In this document: positions 8,381-15,629 of the stretch, piece after piece
Layout: every line of letters begins with the position of its first letter
How positions within the stretch are numbered: position 1 is the first letter of the stretch
Source: CAZEBW01 sp964510205
GTDB taxonomy: Bacteria > Chloroflexota > Anaerolineae > VGOG01
DNA length: 19,462 nucleotides
Reading direction: 5' to 3'
Assembly: GCA_964510205.1 (NCBI GenBank)
Contig: CAZEBW010000067.1
Span: 1-19,462, forward strand
Made by a program: the position numbers and the translations under genes
The notes under the pieces: generated by a model
The model's database searches: none
The model's input: the letters and a program-made list of their open reading frames with translations, nothing else
What the model was told of the DNA's origin: nothing

Positions 8381-9103
8381 ATGGTGACCGATTTGCTCTA
8401 TCTGACCGACAGCTATCTGAAGGAGTTCGAGGCCGAGGTGACGGAGGTCGAAGGCGGCCAAGTGGCCCTAGATCGCACTGCCTTTTACCCCGCAGGCGGA
8501 GGGCAGCCGTCCGACCGGGGTAAGCTGCTGTGGGAGGGCAGCGAGGCGCGAGTCCTCAAGGTCAAAAAGCGGGGCGACTGCGTGTGGCACAAGCTGGACG
8601 TCGAGCCGCCGCCTGTGGGCGCGCTGGTCAAGGGCGTGCTGGATTGGGAGCACCGCTACCGGTTGATGCGCACCCACACCGCGCTGCACATCCTGTGCGG
8701 CGTCATCTGGCGCGACTACGGCGCTTCGGTGACCGGCGGCAACATGAAGCCGCTGGCGGCGCGCATGGACTTCGAGCTGGAGCACATGAGCGTTGACTTC
8801 GCCGAAGAGGTAGAGGAGAAGATCAACGCCGAGGTGGCTGCCGCCCGACCGGTCAAGACCCGCACCTTGCCCCGCGAGGAAGCCTTTCAGATTCCCGATC
8901 TCATCCGCACCAAGATCAACCTGCTGCCGGAGAGCATCCGCGAGGTGCGCGTGGTGGAGATCGAGGGGTTGGACCTGCAGGCCGACGGCGGCACCCACGT
9001 GGCCAACACCCGCGAAGTGGGGACGATTCACGTGGTGGGCCACGAGAGCAAAGGCCGCATCAACAAGCGGCTGCGCATTGCGTTGGAGGAGAGCAAGGAT
9101 TAG
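8381..9103 (+). CDS. AlaX-type alanyl-tRNA editing protein
   Basis: 240 residues, the size of AlaX-M, a free-standing relative of the AlaRS editing domain that hydrolyses mischarged Ser- or Gly-tRNA-Ala. The N-terminal part carries the glycine-rich AGGGQPSD loop (residues 38-45). The editing domain has the H99-T-A-L-H103 pair and DGGTHVANT with H206. The residue usually given as Cys in CGGTH is D202, so the zinc site would be three His plus Asp. GGAGG lies 3 nt before the ATG at 8381 and 6 nt before an in-frame GTG at 8384, so either could be the start. It sits between the GNAT gene and ileS under the T-box. Confidence 0.93.
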   Translation: MVTDLLYLTDSYLKEFEAEVTEVEGGQVALDRTAFYPAGGGQPSDRGKLLWEGSEARVLKVKKRGDCVWHKLDVEPPPVGALVKGVLDWEHRYRLMRTHTALHILCGVIWRDYGASVTGGNMKPLAARMDFELEHMSVDFAEEVEEKINAEVAAARPVKTRTLPREEAFQIPDLIRTKINLLPESIREVRVVEIEGLDLQADGGTHVANTREVGTIHVVGHESKGRINKRLRIALEESKD

Positions 9104-9134
9104 CAGGATTGACGGATCAAGAGGAGGAGAAGCC

Positions 9135-12100
9135 ATGTTCAAGGAAGTACCCAGTAAAGTCAACTTTCCCAAAATGGAGGAGAGGGTCCTTCGTTTCTGG
9201 AAGGAAAACAAGGTCTTCGAGAAAAGCCTGGAGATTCGCCGAGATGCTCCTCGCTACGTGTTCTATGAAGGGCCGCCCACGGCCAATGGCCTGCCCGGCA
9301 CCCACCACGTTTTGGCGCGGGTTTTCAAAGACCTCTTCCCCCGCTACAAGACGATGCAGGGCCACTACGTGTTGCGAAAGGGCGGTTGGGATACGCACGG
9401 CCTTCCCGTGGAGCTGGAGATCGAGAAGGAGCTGGATCTCAACAGCAAGCAGGCCATCGAGGATTACGGCGTGGCCGAGTTCAACGCCCAGTGCCGGGAG
9501 AGCGTCTTCCGCTACGTCAGGGAGTGGGAGGAACTGACCGACCGCATCGGCTTCTGGATTGACATGGATGATCCCTACGTCACCCTGAAGAACGAATACA
9601 TCGAATCGGTCTGGTGGATCCTGAAGCAGTTGTGGGACAAAGACCTGATCTACCAGGGCTACCGAGTGGTGCCCTACTGCTCTCGCTGCGGCACGCCCCT
9701 GTCCGATCACGAGGTGGCTCTGGGCTACGAAGAGACCGAGGACCCGTCCATCTACGTCAAGTTCCCCCTGCGAGATGAGCCAGGCACCTATTTTCTGGTG
9801 TGGACCACCACGCCGTGGACTCTGCCCGGCAACGTGGCTCTGGCTGTCCACCCGCAGATTGATTATGCCATGGTGGAGCAGGAGGGGGAGGGTGAGAAGG
9901 AACGGCTGATCCTGGCCCAGGATCTGCTGGACGAGGCGCTGGAGGGCGACTACGAAGTTGTACGGACCATGAAGGGCAAGGAACTGCTCAAGACCCACTA
10001 CCGCCCCTTGTTTACTTTTCTGCCCGTGGAGAAGGACTATTGCTATGTGATTCCGGGCGACTTCGTGACCACCAAGGACGGCACGGGCATCGTGCACATT
10101 GCCCCGGCCTTCGGTGCGGAGGACCTGGAGGTGGGTCAGGAGTACGACCTGCCTGTGCTGCACACGGTTGATTTGCGCGGCGCTTTCATTGACCAGGTCA
10201 CCCCCTGGCGGGGGCTGTTCGTCAAAGACGCCGATCCCCTGATCATCGAGGATTTGCAGGGGCGCGGTTTGATGTACAAGGTGGGCACCTACCGCCACGT
10301 CTACCCCTTCTGCTGGCGCTGCCACACCCCGCTCCTCTACTACGCCAAGGCGACCTGGTACATCGAGACCACTCGCTACCGTGATCAACTGGTGAACCTC
10401 AATCGCCAAATCAACTGGTACCCAGAGCACATCCGCGACGGCCGCTTCGGCAACTGGCTGGAAAACAACGTAGACTGGGCCCTGGGCCGCGAACGCTACT
10501 GGGGAACGCCGCTGCCCGTCTGGGTTTGCGAGGAATGTGGGCAGCAGGAGTGTGTCGGAAGCGTCCGAGAGCTTCAGTCCAAAGTCGAAGGTCCGAACTC
10601 AGAAGTCTGGGACTTGGAGCGGTTGGACTTGCACCGTCCATACATTGATGCACTCACCTACCGCTGTCCGGACTGTGGCGGCACCATGCGCCGCGTGCCG
10701 GAGGTCATAGATGCCTGGTTCGACTCGGGATCCATGCCCGTAGCCCAATGGCACTACCCGTTCGAGAATCAGGAGAAGTTCGAGGAGCAGTTCCCGGCCG
10801 ATTTCATCTGCGAAGCTGTGGATCAGACCAGAGGATGGTTCTACAGTCTGCACGCTATCTCCACGCTGCTGTTCAACCAGCCCTGTTTCCAAAACTGCGT
10901 TTGCTTGGGCTTGATCCTGGACGCTGAGGGCGAGAAGATGTCTAAGTCCAGGGGCAACGTGGTGGATCCGTGGACGGTCATCAATGCGCACGGCGCCGAC
11001 GCCCTGCGTTGGTATCTGTATACGGCCAGTCCGCCCGGCAACGACCGCCGCTTCTCCGTCGAACTGGTGGGCGAGGTGATCCGAACCTTCATGCTGACCC
11101 TGTGGAACGTGTACTCCTTCTTCGTGACCTATGCCAACATTGATGGCTGGCAGCCGAGCAGTGGATACGAACCTACGGGCCTACCCGCCCTCGACCGCTG
11201 GATTCTCTCTGAGCTGCACCTGCTCGTCCAACGAGTAACCGACGCCCTGGACAGCTACGACGTGACCGGGGCAGCGCGGCCCTTCCAGCGATTCGTTGAA
11301 GACCTCTCCAACTGGTACGTGCGCCGCAGCCGCCGCCGCTTTTGGAAGGGCGAGGAGGACGAGGACAAGACGGCGGCCTACGCCACGCTCTACGAGTGTC
11401 TGACCACGCTGGCTAAGCTGCTGGCGCCGTTCATGCCTTTCCTTGCCGAGGAGATGTATCAGAACCTGGTGCGGAGCGTGGACGACACAGCGCCGCAGAG
11501 CGTCCACCTCTGCGACTACCCCCAGGCCGACGAGGCGCTGATTGACGAGGAGCTGGTGGAGGACACGCGGCTGGTCATGCGCCTGGTGAGCCTGGGGCAC
11601 GGAGCGCGCAACCAGGCCGGGATCAAACTGCGCCAACCTCTGGCCCAGGCCCTGTTCCAAGTGCGGGGCGAGGGCGAGGCCCAATCCCTGCGCCGTCTGT
11701 CAGATCAGGTGCTGGATGAGCTAAACGTCAAGGAACTGGTCTTCCTGGAGGATGCGGCCCAGGTGGTTGACTATCGCGTAGCCCCTGTGCCCAGGCTTTT
11801 GGGCAGGAAGTATGGCCCGCTCTTCCCCAAGATCCAGTCGGCCCTGGCCGAGTTGAATCAAGCTGATTTGGCCCGGCGCGTCGAATCTGGCGAGGGCGTC
11901 GCGCTGGACATCGTCGGGCAGACTGTGAACCTGCTGCCGGAGGAGCTGGAGGTGCGAACCGAGGCCCAAGCGGGCTACGCTGTGGCTGAGGAAACCGGCT
12001 ACTTGGCCGCTGTCAGCACCACCCTGGATGAGGATCTGATTGAGGAGGGACTGGCGCGGGAGCTGGTGCGGCGCATCCAGACCATGCGCAAGGAGGCGGG

Positions 12101-12308
12101 CTTCCGCATCGAAGATCGCATTATCACTTACTATCAAGCCGGCCCCAAGCTGCGGCGGGCGTTGGAAAGCCTCAGACAGTACATCAAGGGGGAGACCCTC
12201 TCGGCGGAACTGATCGAGGGCGAGTTGCCGGATGAGGCCACTGTTCAGACCGTCGAAATCGAGGGCGAGGAAATCACCCTGGGGCTGGTGAGGTGGGAGA
12301 CTCAGTAG
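9135..12308 (+). CDS. ileS: Isoleucyl-tRNA synthetase, IleRS2 type
   Basis: 1057 residues, typical of the eukaryote-like IleRS2 branch. It charges tRNA-Ile and proofreads valine. The ATG at 9135 follows GAGGAGGAGA. In the catalytic site the HIGH signature reads G55-T56-H57-H58 (NGLPGTHHV), with the first and third positions swapped compared with HxGH. KMSKS is at 601-605 (GEKMSKSRGN). The CP1 editing domain is marked by WTTTPWTLPGN. Cys pairs (YCSRCG, CEECG, CPDCG) suggest zinc-binding knuckles. A long C-terminal region from about residue 850 holds the anticodon-binding helical bundle and tail. GxHH IleRS2 enzymes have been reported to be extremely resistant to the antibiotic mupirocin. Third gene of the T-box operon, 31 nt after AlaX. 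Confidence 0.97.
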   Translation: MFKEVPSKVNFPKMEERVLRFWKENKVFEKSLEIRRDAPRYVFYEGPPTANGLPGTHHVLARVFKDLFPRYKTMQGHYVLRKGGWDTHGLPVELEIEKELDLNSKQAIEDYGVAEFNAQCRESVFRYVREWEELTDRIGFWIDMDDPYVTLKNEYIESVWWILKQLWDKDLIYQGYRVVPYCSRCGTPLSDHEVALGYEETEDPSIYVKFPLRDEPGTYFLVWTTTPWTLPGNVALAVHPQIDYAMVEQEGEGEKERLILAQDLLDEALEGDYEVVRTMKGKELLKTHYRPLFTFLPVEKDYCYVIPGDFVTTKDGTGIVHIAPAFGAEDLEVGQEYDLPVLHTVDLRGAFIDQVTPWRGLFVKDADPLIIEDLQGRGLMYKVGTYRHVYPFCWRCHTPLLYYAKATWYIETTRYRDQLVNLNRQINWYPEHIRDGRFGNWLENNVDWALGRERYWGTPLPVWVCEECGQQECVGSVRELQSKVEGPNSEVWDLERLDLHRPYIDALTYRCPDCGGTMRRVPEVIDAWFDSGSMPVAQWHYPFENQEKFEEQFPADFICEAVDQTRGWFYSLHAISTLLFNQPCFQNCVCLGLILDAEGEKMSKSRGNVVDPWTVINAHGADALRWYLYTASPPGNDRRFSVELVGEVIRTFMLTLWNVYSFFVTYANIDGWQPSSGYEPTGLPALDRWILSELHLLVQRVTDALDSYDVTGAARPFQRFVEDLSNWYVRRSRRRFWKGEEDEDKTAAYATLYECLTTLAKLLAPFMPFLAEEMYQNLVRSVDDTAPQSVHLCDYPQADEALIDEELVEDTRLVMRLVSLGHGARNQAGIKLRQPLAQALFQVRGEGEAQSLRRLSDQVLDELNVKELVFLEDAAQVVDYRVAPVPRLLGRKYGPLFPKIQSALAELNQADLARRVESGEGVALDIVGQTVNLLPEELEVRTEAQAGYAVAEETGYLAAVSTTLDEDLIEEGLARELVRRIQTMRKEAGFRIEDRIITYYQAGPKLRRALESLRQYIKGETLSAELIEGELPDEATVQTVEIEGEEITLGLVRWETQ

Positions 12309-12334
12309 CGCCTTTCGTTCTGGCTGGACCTGGG

Positions 12335-12496
12335 GTAGTCTCCCTGTAGAGTGTTGCTACCTTAAGACAGGCTGTTTGTGTCATTGCGAGGCGCGCTGTT
12401 TGCGCCGAAGCAATCTCCAGCTTGCTGGTAGGAGATTGCTTCGCTCCTTGCGGTCGCTCGCAATGACACAGCAGCAACACCTAAGAGGGAGACCAC
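12335..12496. mobile_element. Fold-back/MITE-like element, copy 1
   Basis: A nested inverted-repeat structure lies in the 341-nt gene-free stretch after ileS. Terminal arms TGTGTCATTGCGAG (12377-12390) and their complement (12457-12470) enclose inner arms CGAAGCAATCTCC (12406-12418) and complement (12431-12443). An outer, imperfect arm pair (12335-12358 with 12473-12496) extends the fold. The same TGTCATTGCGAG ends recur at 15965 and 16049-16060. No transposase is present, so it would need one in trans. It could also end ileS transcription. Confidence 0.8.
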
Positions 12497-12525
12497 CGGA
12501 TATGGCAAATCTGGCCAGAGCAGAC

Positions 12526-12554
12526 TTGCCTTTTTGGTGACAATGGAGTAGAAT
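12526..12554 (+). promoter_or_regulatory. Promoter of the DksA/TraR-lspA genes
   Basis: TTGCCT (12526-12531), 17-nt spacer, TAGAAT (12549-12554), placing the transcript start about 90 nt before the ATG at 12650. Confidence 0.6.
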
Positions 12555-12649
12555 ACGTTCGCCGGCGGATCGGCGTCCGTTGTGAGCGGAGCGACGTTTC
12601 CTGTAAGCGAAGCGGCTTCAGCCTGATAGCGAATGATGAGGAGATTGTG

Positions 12650-12991
12650 ATGAGTAGGGCTGATGAATCGTTCAGAAAGCGGCTCGAAGAGGAGCGCGAA
12701 AATCTGATCGCACAGATGGACCGGCTAGGTATTACGGAGCAAGATCACCCTGGCTACAGCACTCACATAGCTGATGATGCCACTGAGGTTTTCGAAAATA
12801 CCAAGAACCATGCACTGCGTCAGAATCTGCAGCGTCTCCTGGGCCGGGTGAACGATGCCTTAGCGAAAATTGATAGAGACACCTATGGGTTGTGCGAGGA
12901 CTGCGGTCGTAGGATAGACCGAGCTCGGCTAAAGGCCATTCCCTACGCTACGCTGTGCATCCAGTGCCAGCAGCAGCGCGAGGGGTCATGA
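12650..12991 (+). CDS. DksA/TraR-family zinc-finger protein
   Basis: 113 residues; the ATG at 12650 is 6 nt after GAGGAG, and the GTG just before it is less likely. The N-terminal two thirds is a charged helical hairpin (RKRLEEERENLIAQMDRL, then LRQNLQRLLGRVNDALAKI), and the C-terminal part is a four-Cys zinc finger with C82, C85, C103 and C106 (CEDCG ... CIQC, 17 residues between pairs). Proteins of this class bind RNA polymerase through its secondary channel and alter transcription. The family in general is known, but the specific role of this member is not. lspA starts 18 nt after its stop, so the two are probably one transcript. Confidence 0.92.
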   Translation: MSRADESFRKRLEEERENLIAQMDRLGITEQDHPGYSTHIADDATEVFENTKNHALRQNLQRLLGRVNDALAKIDRDTYGLCEDCGRRIDRARLKAIPYATLCIQCQQQREGS

Positions 12992-13009
12992 AGAGAAGGA
13001 GTTTGCCTT

Positions 13010-13507
13010 TTGCTTCGTGAAAAGCGGAGGGGTTTCCTCCTGCCAGCGGTGGCCGTTCTCATCTTGGTGCTTGACCGTATCACGAAGCGATGGGTGATGG
13101 CCAACCTGAGGCCAGGCGAGTCCTGGAACCCCGTGCCTGCTCTGGAGCGTTGGGTGAGCCTGACCTACGTGACCAACACCGGCGCAGCCTTTGGGCTTTT
13201 CCCCGATTACGGTGTCTTGTTCATGATCATCGCTGTGGTGGTGATCGTGGGCATCATCTTCTACTATCGCTACTTGTCCGTGGCCGGCAACCCGTGGCTG
13301 ATTCAGATCAGCCTGGGATTGCAGTTGGGCGGAGCCCTGGGCAATTTGGTGGATCGTCTGTTGTACGGTCACGTTGTAGACTTCATTGACTTCAAAGTCT
13401 GGCCTGTCTTCAACGTAGCCGATAGCTCCCTTTCTGTAGGCGTGGCCATTCTGGCCTTCTACCTCTTCCGCTATGGTGAGGATTGGGGATTAGAGGTTGG
13501 GGATTAG
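13010..13507 (+). CDS. lspA: Lipoprotein signal peptidase (signal peptidase II)
   Basis: 165 residues, the usual size. This inner-membrane aspartic protease cuts the signal peptide of prolipoproteins at the lipobox. Four hydrophobic segments are visible (about 9-22, 60-87, 97-112, 140-153). The conserved TNTGAAFG, GNLVDR, VVDFIDF and FNVADSS motifs are present, with likely catalytic Asp D124 and D138. The start is TTG at 13010, supported by AAGGAG 8 nt upstream; no ATG or GTG in this frame fits. The C-terminal GLEVGD is encoded by a 14-bp tandem repeat (13485-13512) and is probably an extension created by that repeat. A possible substrate, with a weak lipobox, is the protein at 16873. Confidence 0.97.
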   Translation: MLREKRRGFLLPAVAVLILVLDRITKRWVMANLRPGESWNPVPALERWVSLTYVTNTGAAFGLFPDYGVLFMIIAVVVIVGIIFYYRYLSVAGNPWLIQISLGLQLGGALGNLVDRLLYGHVVDFIDFKVWPVFNVADSSLSVGVAILAFYLFRYGEDWGLEVGD

Positions 13508-13512
13508 AGACT
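13485..13512 (+). repeat. 14-bp tandem repeat at the lspA end
   Basis: GGGGATTAGAGGTT (13485-13498) followed by GGGGATTAGAGACT (13499-13512). It spans the lspA stop codon (13505-13507). Confidence 0.8.
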
Positions 13513-13524
13513 GGAGGACGTGGG

Positions 13525-13713
13525 ATGGTAAATTACGAGGTTATCTTGATTCCAGCGGAAGAAGGGGGATACACAGTGGTGGCCCCTGCCCTTCCAGGGT
13601 GCATCTCGGAGGGCGATACGGAAGAGGAGGCCTTGGAGAACATCAGGGATGCTATCCAAGGCTGGCTGGTTGTGGCGAACCAGAATCATCAGAGACGCGG
13701 GGCTAACCCGTGA
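13525..13713 (+). CDS. HicB-like antitoxin, probably truncated
   Basis: 62 residues from the ATG at 13525, which follows GGAGGACGTGGG. The sequence VNYEVILIPAEEGGYTVVAPALPGC with EGDTEEEALENIRDAI is a clear HicB partial RNase H-fold domain, the antitoxin of HicA mRNA interferases. After WLVVAN (about residue 52) the family pattern stops and the tail NQNHQRRGANP is unusual. That tail is hicA coding DNA read in another frame (see 13682-13735). The antitoxin therefore probably lost its C-terminal end, which often holds a DNA-binding part or an extra helix, in a deletion. It may still be made, but it has no complete toxin partner here. Confidence 0.8.
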   Translation: MVNYEVILIPAEEGGYTVVAPALPGCISEGDTEEEALENIRDAIQGWLVVANQNHQRRGANP

Positions 13714-13735
13714 GGAGTTCCTGCGGTTGCTCTGA
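13682..13735 (+). pseudogene. hicA toxin remnant (C-terminal end only)
   Basis: Read in the frame beginning at 13682, the DNA gives RIIRDAGLTREEFLRLL and a TGA stop at 13733-13735. This is the usual C-terminal end of HicA toxins (RxxLRDAGLSxEEFLELL type). No start codon, double-stranded RNA-binding body or catalytic His (GSH motif) precedes it: upstream, the DNA belongs to hicB in another frame. The fragment overlaps the end of the hicB reading frame, which points to one deletion of roughly 150-200 bp between hicB and hicA. Confidence 0.75.
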
Positions 13736-13766
13736 AAGGATGCAGAGCATGCGGATGTTTCGCACA

Positions 13767-13796
13767 CCGAGAGCCTATGGCCTCGGTTGTTTTTTT
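13767..13796 (+). terminator. Intrinsic terminator after the hicBA remnant
   Basis: CCGAG (13767-13771) pairs with CTCGG (13782-13786), with an inner GCC/GGC pair, and TTGTTTTTTT follows. It ends 12 bases before the pseudouridine synthase start. Confidence 0.85.
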
Positions 13797-13807
13797 AGGG
13801 GACTGGA

Positions 13808-14746
13808 GTGGAAAAGACTATCGAGCTGAGAGTGAGCGAGGGCGGGGAACGCCTGGACAAATATGTCGCCGAGATGGTGGCGGACCTCTCCCGCTCGCGC
13901 GTCCAGAAGCTAATCGAAGAGGGATTGATCACGGTCAACGGTGGGGTAGCCAAGCAAAGCTACCCGGTGGGGTCAGGCGACGAGATCCTGGTGCGCATCC
14001 CGCAGCCGGAGCCGATGGAGGTCAAGCCCCAGGCCATCCCCCTGGACATCGTGTACGAGGACCGAGACATCATCGTAGTGGACAAGCCACCGGGCATGGT
14101 GGTGCACCCGGCCTACGGCCACCGCACAGGAACGCTGGTTAACGCCGTTTTGGCCCATTACCCCGACCTGGCCGGCGTAGGCGATGCCCGGCGGCCCGGC
14201 ATCGTCCATCGCCTGGACAAGGACACCTCAGGCCTGATCATCGTGGCCAAGAGTGATGCCGCCCGTCGCCACCTCCAGCGCCAGTTCAAGCGTCGGGAGG
14301 TGCATAAGATTTACCTGGCTTTGCTGGAGGGAAGCCTGGAGCCAGCACGGGGCGTCATCGAGGCCCCCATCGGGCGGGACAAGAGGCGTCGCAAGCGCAT
14401 GGCCGTGGTGGAGGGGGGGCGCGAGGCTCGCACCGAATATCGAGTTGTGGAGTACTTCGACGATGCGGGTGGGGCGTCTCGCCCTCACACCCTGGTGGAA
14501 GCTGAGCCCGAGACCGGCCGCACCCATCAAGTGCGCGTCCACTTCGCCTCCATCGGCCACCCCCTGGTCGGCGATCCCGTTTATGGCTTCCGCAAGCAGC
14601 CCTTGAGCTTGCCCCGCCAGTTCCTCCACGCCCAAACCCTGGGCTTCCGCCTGCCCGACAGCGACGAGTACATCGAACTCACGGCGGAGCTGCCCGATGA
14701 CCTTAGGGCGGTGTTGGAGGAGTTGAGACGGTTGGGTCCACGTTGA
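13808..14746 (+). CDS. RluD/RluA-family RNA pseudouridine synthase
   Basis: 312 residues; start GTG 13808 (AGGGGACTGGA upstream). It isomerises uridine to pseudouridine in large-subunit rRNA or tRNA in the cytoplasm. An N-terminal S4 RNA-binding domain occupies about residues 1-75 (GGERLDKYVAEMVADLSRSRVQKLIEEG). The synthase domain has HRLDKDTSGLIIVAKS with catalytic D137, plus ETGRTHQVRVH, whose TGRTHQ is the family's RNA-binding motif. Order and length fit RluD (S4 plus catalytic domain), which acts on 23S helix 69. The exact uridine target is not provable. The stop overlaps the -35 box of the next promoter. Confidence 0.95.
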   Translation: MEKTIELRVSEGGERLDKYVAEMVADLSRSRVQKLIEEGLITVNGGVAKQSYPVGSGDEILVRIPQPEPMEVKPQAIPLDIVYEDRDIIVVDKPPGMVVHPAYGHRTGTLVNAVLAHYPDLAGVGDARRPGIVHRLDKDTSGLIIVAKSDAARRHLQRQFKRREVHKIYLALLEGSLEPARGVIEAPIGRDKRRRKRMAVVEGGREARTEYRVVEYFDDAGGASRPHTLVEAEPETGRTHQVRVHFASIGHPLVGDPVYGFRKQPLSLPRQFLHAQTLGFRLPDSDEYIELTAELPDDLRAVLEELRRLGPR

Positions 14747-14771
14747 CTTGTCTGCTGCTTTGTGATAAAAT
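14743..14771 (+). promoter_or_regulatory. Promoter of the vapBC-like pair
   Basis: TTGACT (14743-14748), 17-nt spacer, TAAAAT (14766-14771). The -35 box overlaps the RluD-family stop codon (14744-14746). A closely related promoter lies at 16790. Confidence 0.8.
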
Positions 14772-14801
14772 GGATGTATCCGCAAATGGAGGTAAGAAAC
14801 G

Positions 14802-15083
14802 ATGAGTACGGCTGTGACTTTGAAATTGCCGGATAACGTATATGAGCCGTTGGTGAAAGTAGCGGAGAAAACGGGTAAGCCACTGGAGGAGTGGATTCTG
14901 GCGCAGCTTCAGCTTCACATGCCACGGGTGGTGCATCCTGAGCTGGAACGCGCTGAAGCTATGGCGCGGCTGATGGAGCACGCGGGCGCAGTGAATTTGG
15001 GCCATCTGACAGGCGCGGACAACGAGAGCATTGACGCTGATCTGGCGCGGGAATACGGCAGCGCGCACGAGGAGGAGCCGTGA
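14802..15083 (+). CDS. VapB-like antitoxin
   Basis: 93 residues from the ATG at 14802, with GGAGGT 9 nt upstream. The N-terminal part (VTLKLPDNVYEPLVKVAEKTGKPL) resembles a ribbon-helix-helix DNA-binding fold as found in many antitoxins. The C-terminal half is acidic and presumably wraps the toxin (AEAMARLMEHAG ... DADLAREYG). It overlaps the PIN-domain gene by one base in TGATG, as expected for a toxin-antitoxin operon, and such antitoxins usually repress their own promoter (14743-14771). The family name is assigned mainly from context. Confidence 0.78.
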   Translation: MSTAVTLKLPDNVYEPLVKVAEKTGKPLEEWILAQLQLHMPRVVHPELERAEAMARLMEHAGAVNLGHLTGADNESIDADLAREYGSAHEEEP

Positions 15084-15478
15084 TGTTGCTGGATACGTCG
15101 GGGTTGTTGTGTTTCCACCATGCTGCTGAACCACAACACGAGGAGGCTGTGACCTTCTTTCATGCCGCGCCTGCTCGTATCACTCACAGTTACGTGCTGG
15201 CAGAGCTTGTTGCCCTGGCTATAGCGCGCGATCTGCCACGTCGAGCGACATGGGCATTTGTGGCCGAATTGCAGGACAATCCACTGGTCCAGGTTGTCTA
15301 TGTAGATGAGCCTCTGCATCGAGAGGCTCTTGAGCTCCTGCAGCAACGCTTGGACAAGAGGTGGACTCTGTGTGACGCGGTAAGCTTCTTGTTGATGCGG
15401 CAGCAAGGCATCATTGAAGCCTTGACTACTGACGCTCACTTCGAACAAGCAGGCTTTGTAAGGCTGCTATACCCTTGA
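15083..15478 (+). CDS. PIN-domain toxin (VapC-like ribonuclease)
   Basis: 131 residues, a typical single PIN domain. It is expected to cut RNA in the cytoplasm with a Mg2+-dependent acidic cluster. Visible acids are D4 (MLLDTSG), E41 (YVLAELVAL), D98 (TLCDAVSFLL) and D117 (LTTDAHFEQAGF), the four normally expected, so the enzyme looks intact. The ATG at 15083 overlaps the antitoxin stop and is 5 nt after GGAGGAG; GTG at 15080 is too near. The pair forms a vapBC-type module between housekeeping genes, a common location for mobile accessory pairs. Confidence 0.92.
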   Translation: MLLDTSGLLCFHHAAEPQHEEAVTFFHAAPARITHSYVLAELVALAIARDLPRRATWAFVAELQDNPLVQVVYVDEPLHREALELLQQRLDKRWTLCDAVSFLLMRQQGIIEALTTDAHFEQAGFVRLLYP

Positions 15479-15487
15479 CGCAATGCG

Positions 15488-15625
15488 GAGTCCTGAGCCC
15501 CGTCGAAGGGCCGCCGAAGCGGGCTTCGTTCTCTCAGCGCGGAGACTTTGGCCCCGTGCAACCTGTTCCTCGTTGCCTCGTTAACTTGTTGCCTCATTGC
15601 CTCATTGCCTCGTTAGTTGGATAAC
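15488..15625. repeat. Intergenic short-repeat cluster
   Basis: This 150-nt gap holds TCCTGAGCCCCGTCGAAGGG (15491-15510), a short inverted GAAGC/GCTTC, and a run of 10-base units such as TTGCCTCATT (about 15570-15620). The unit type recurs, in the opposite orientation, at 18088-18170. I see no gene here. Confidence 0.7.
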
Positions 15626-15629
15626 GGAG

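Noticed and set aside
9117..10430. Long minus-strand reading frame opposite ileS
   Set aside because: The plus strand encodes conserved IleRS motifs throughout; this is a GC-rich shadow frame.
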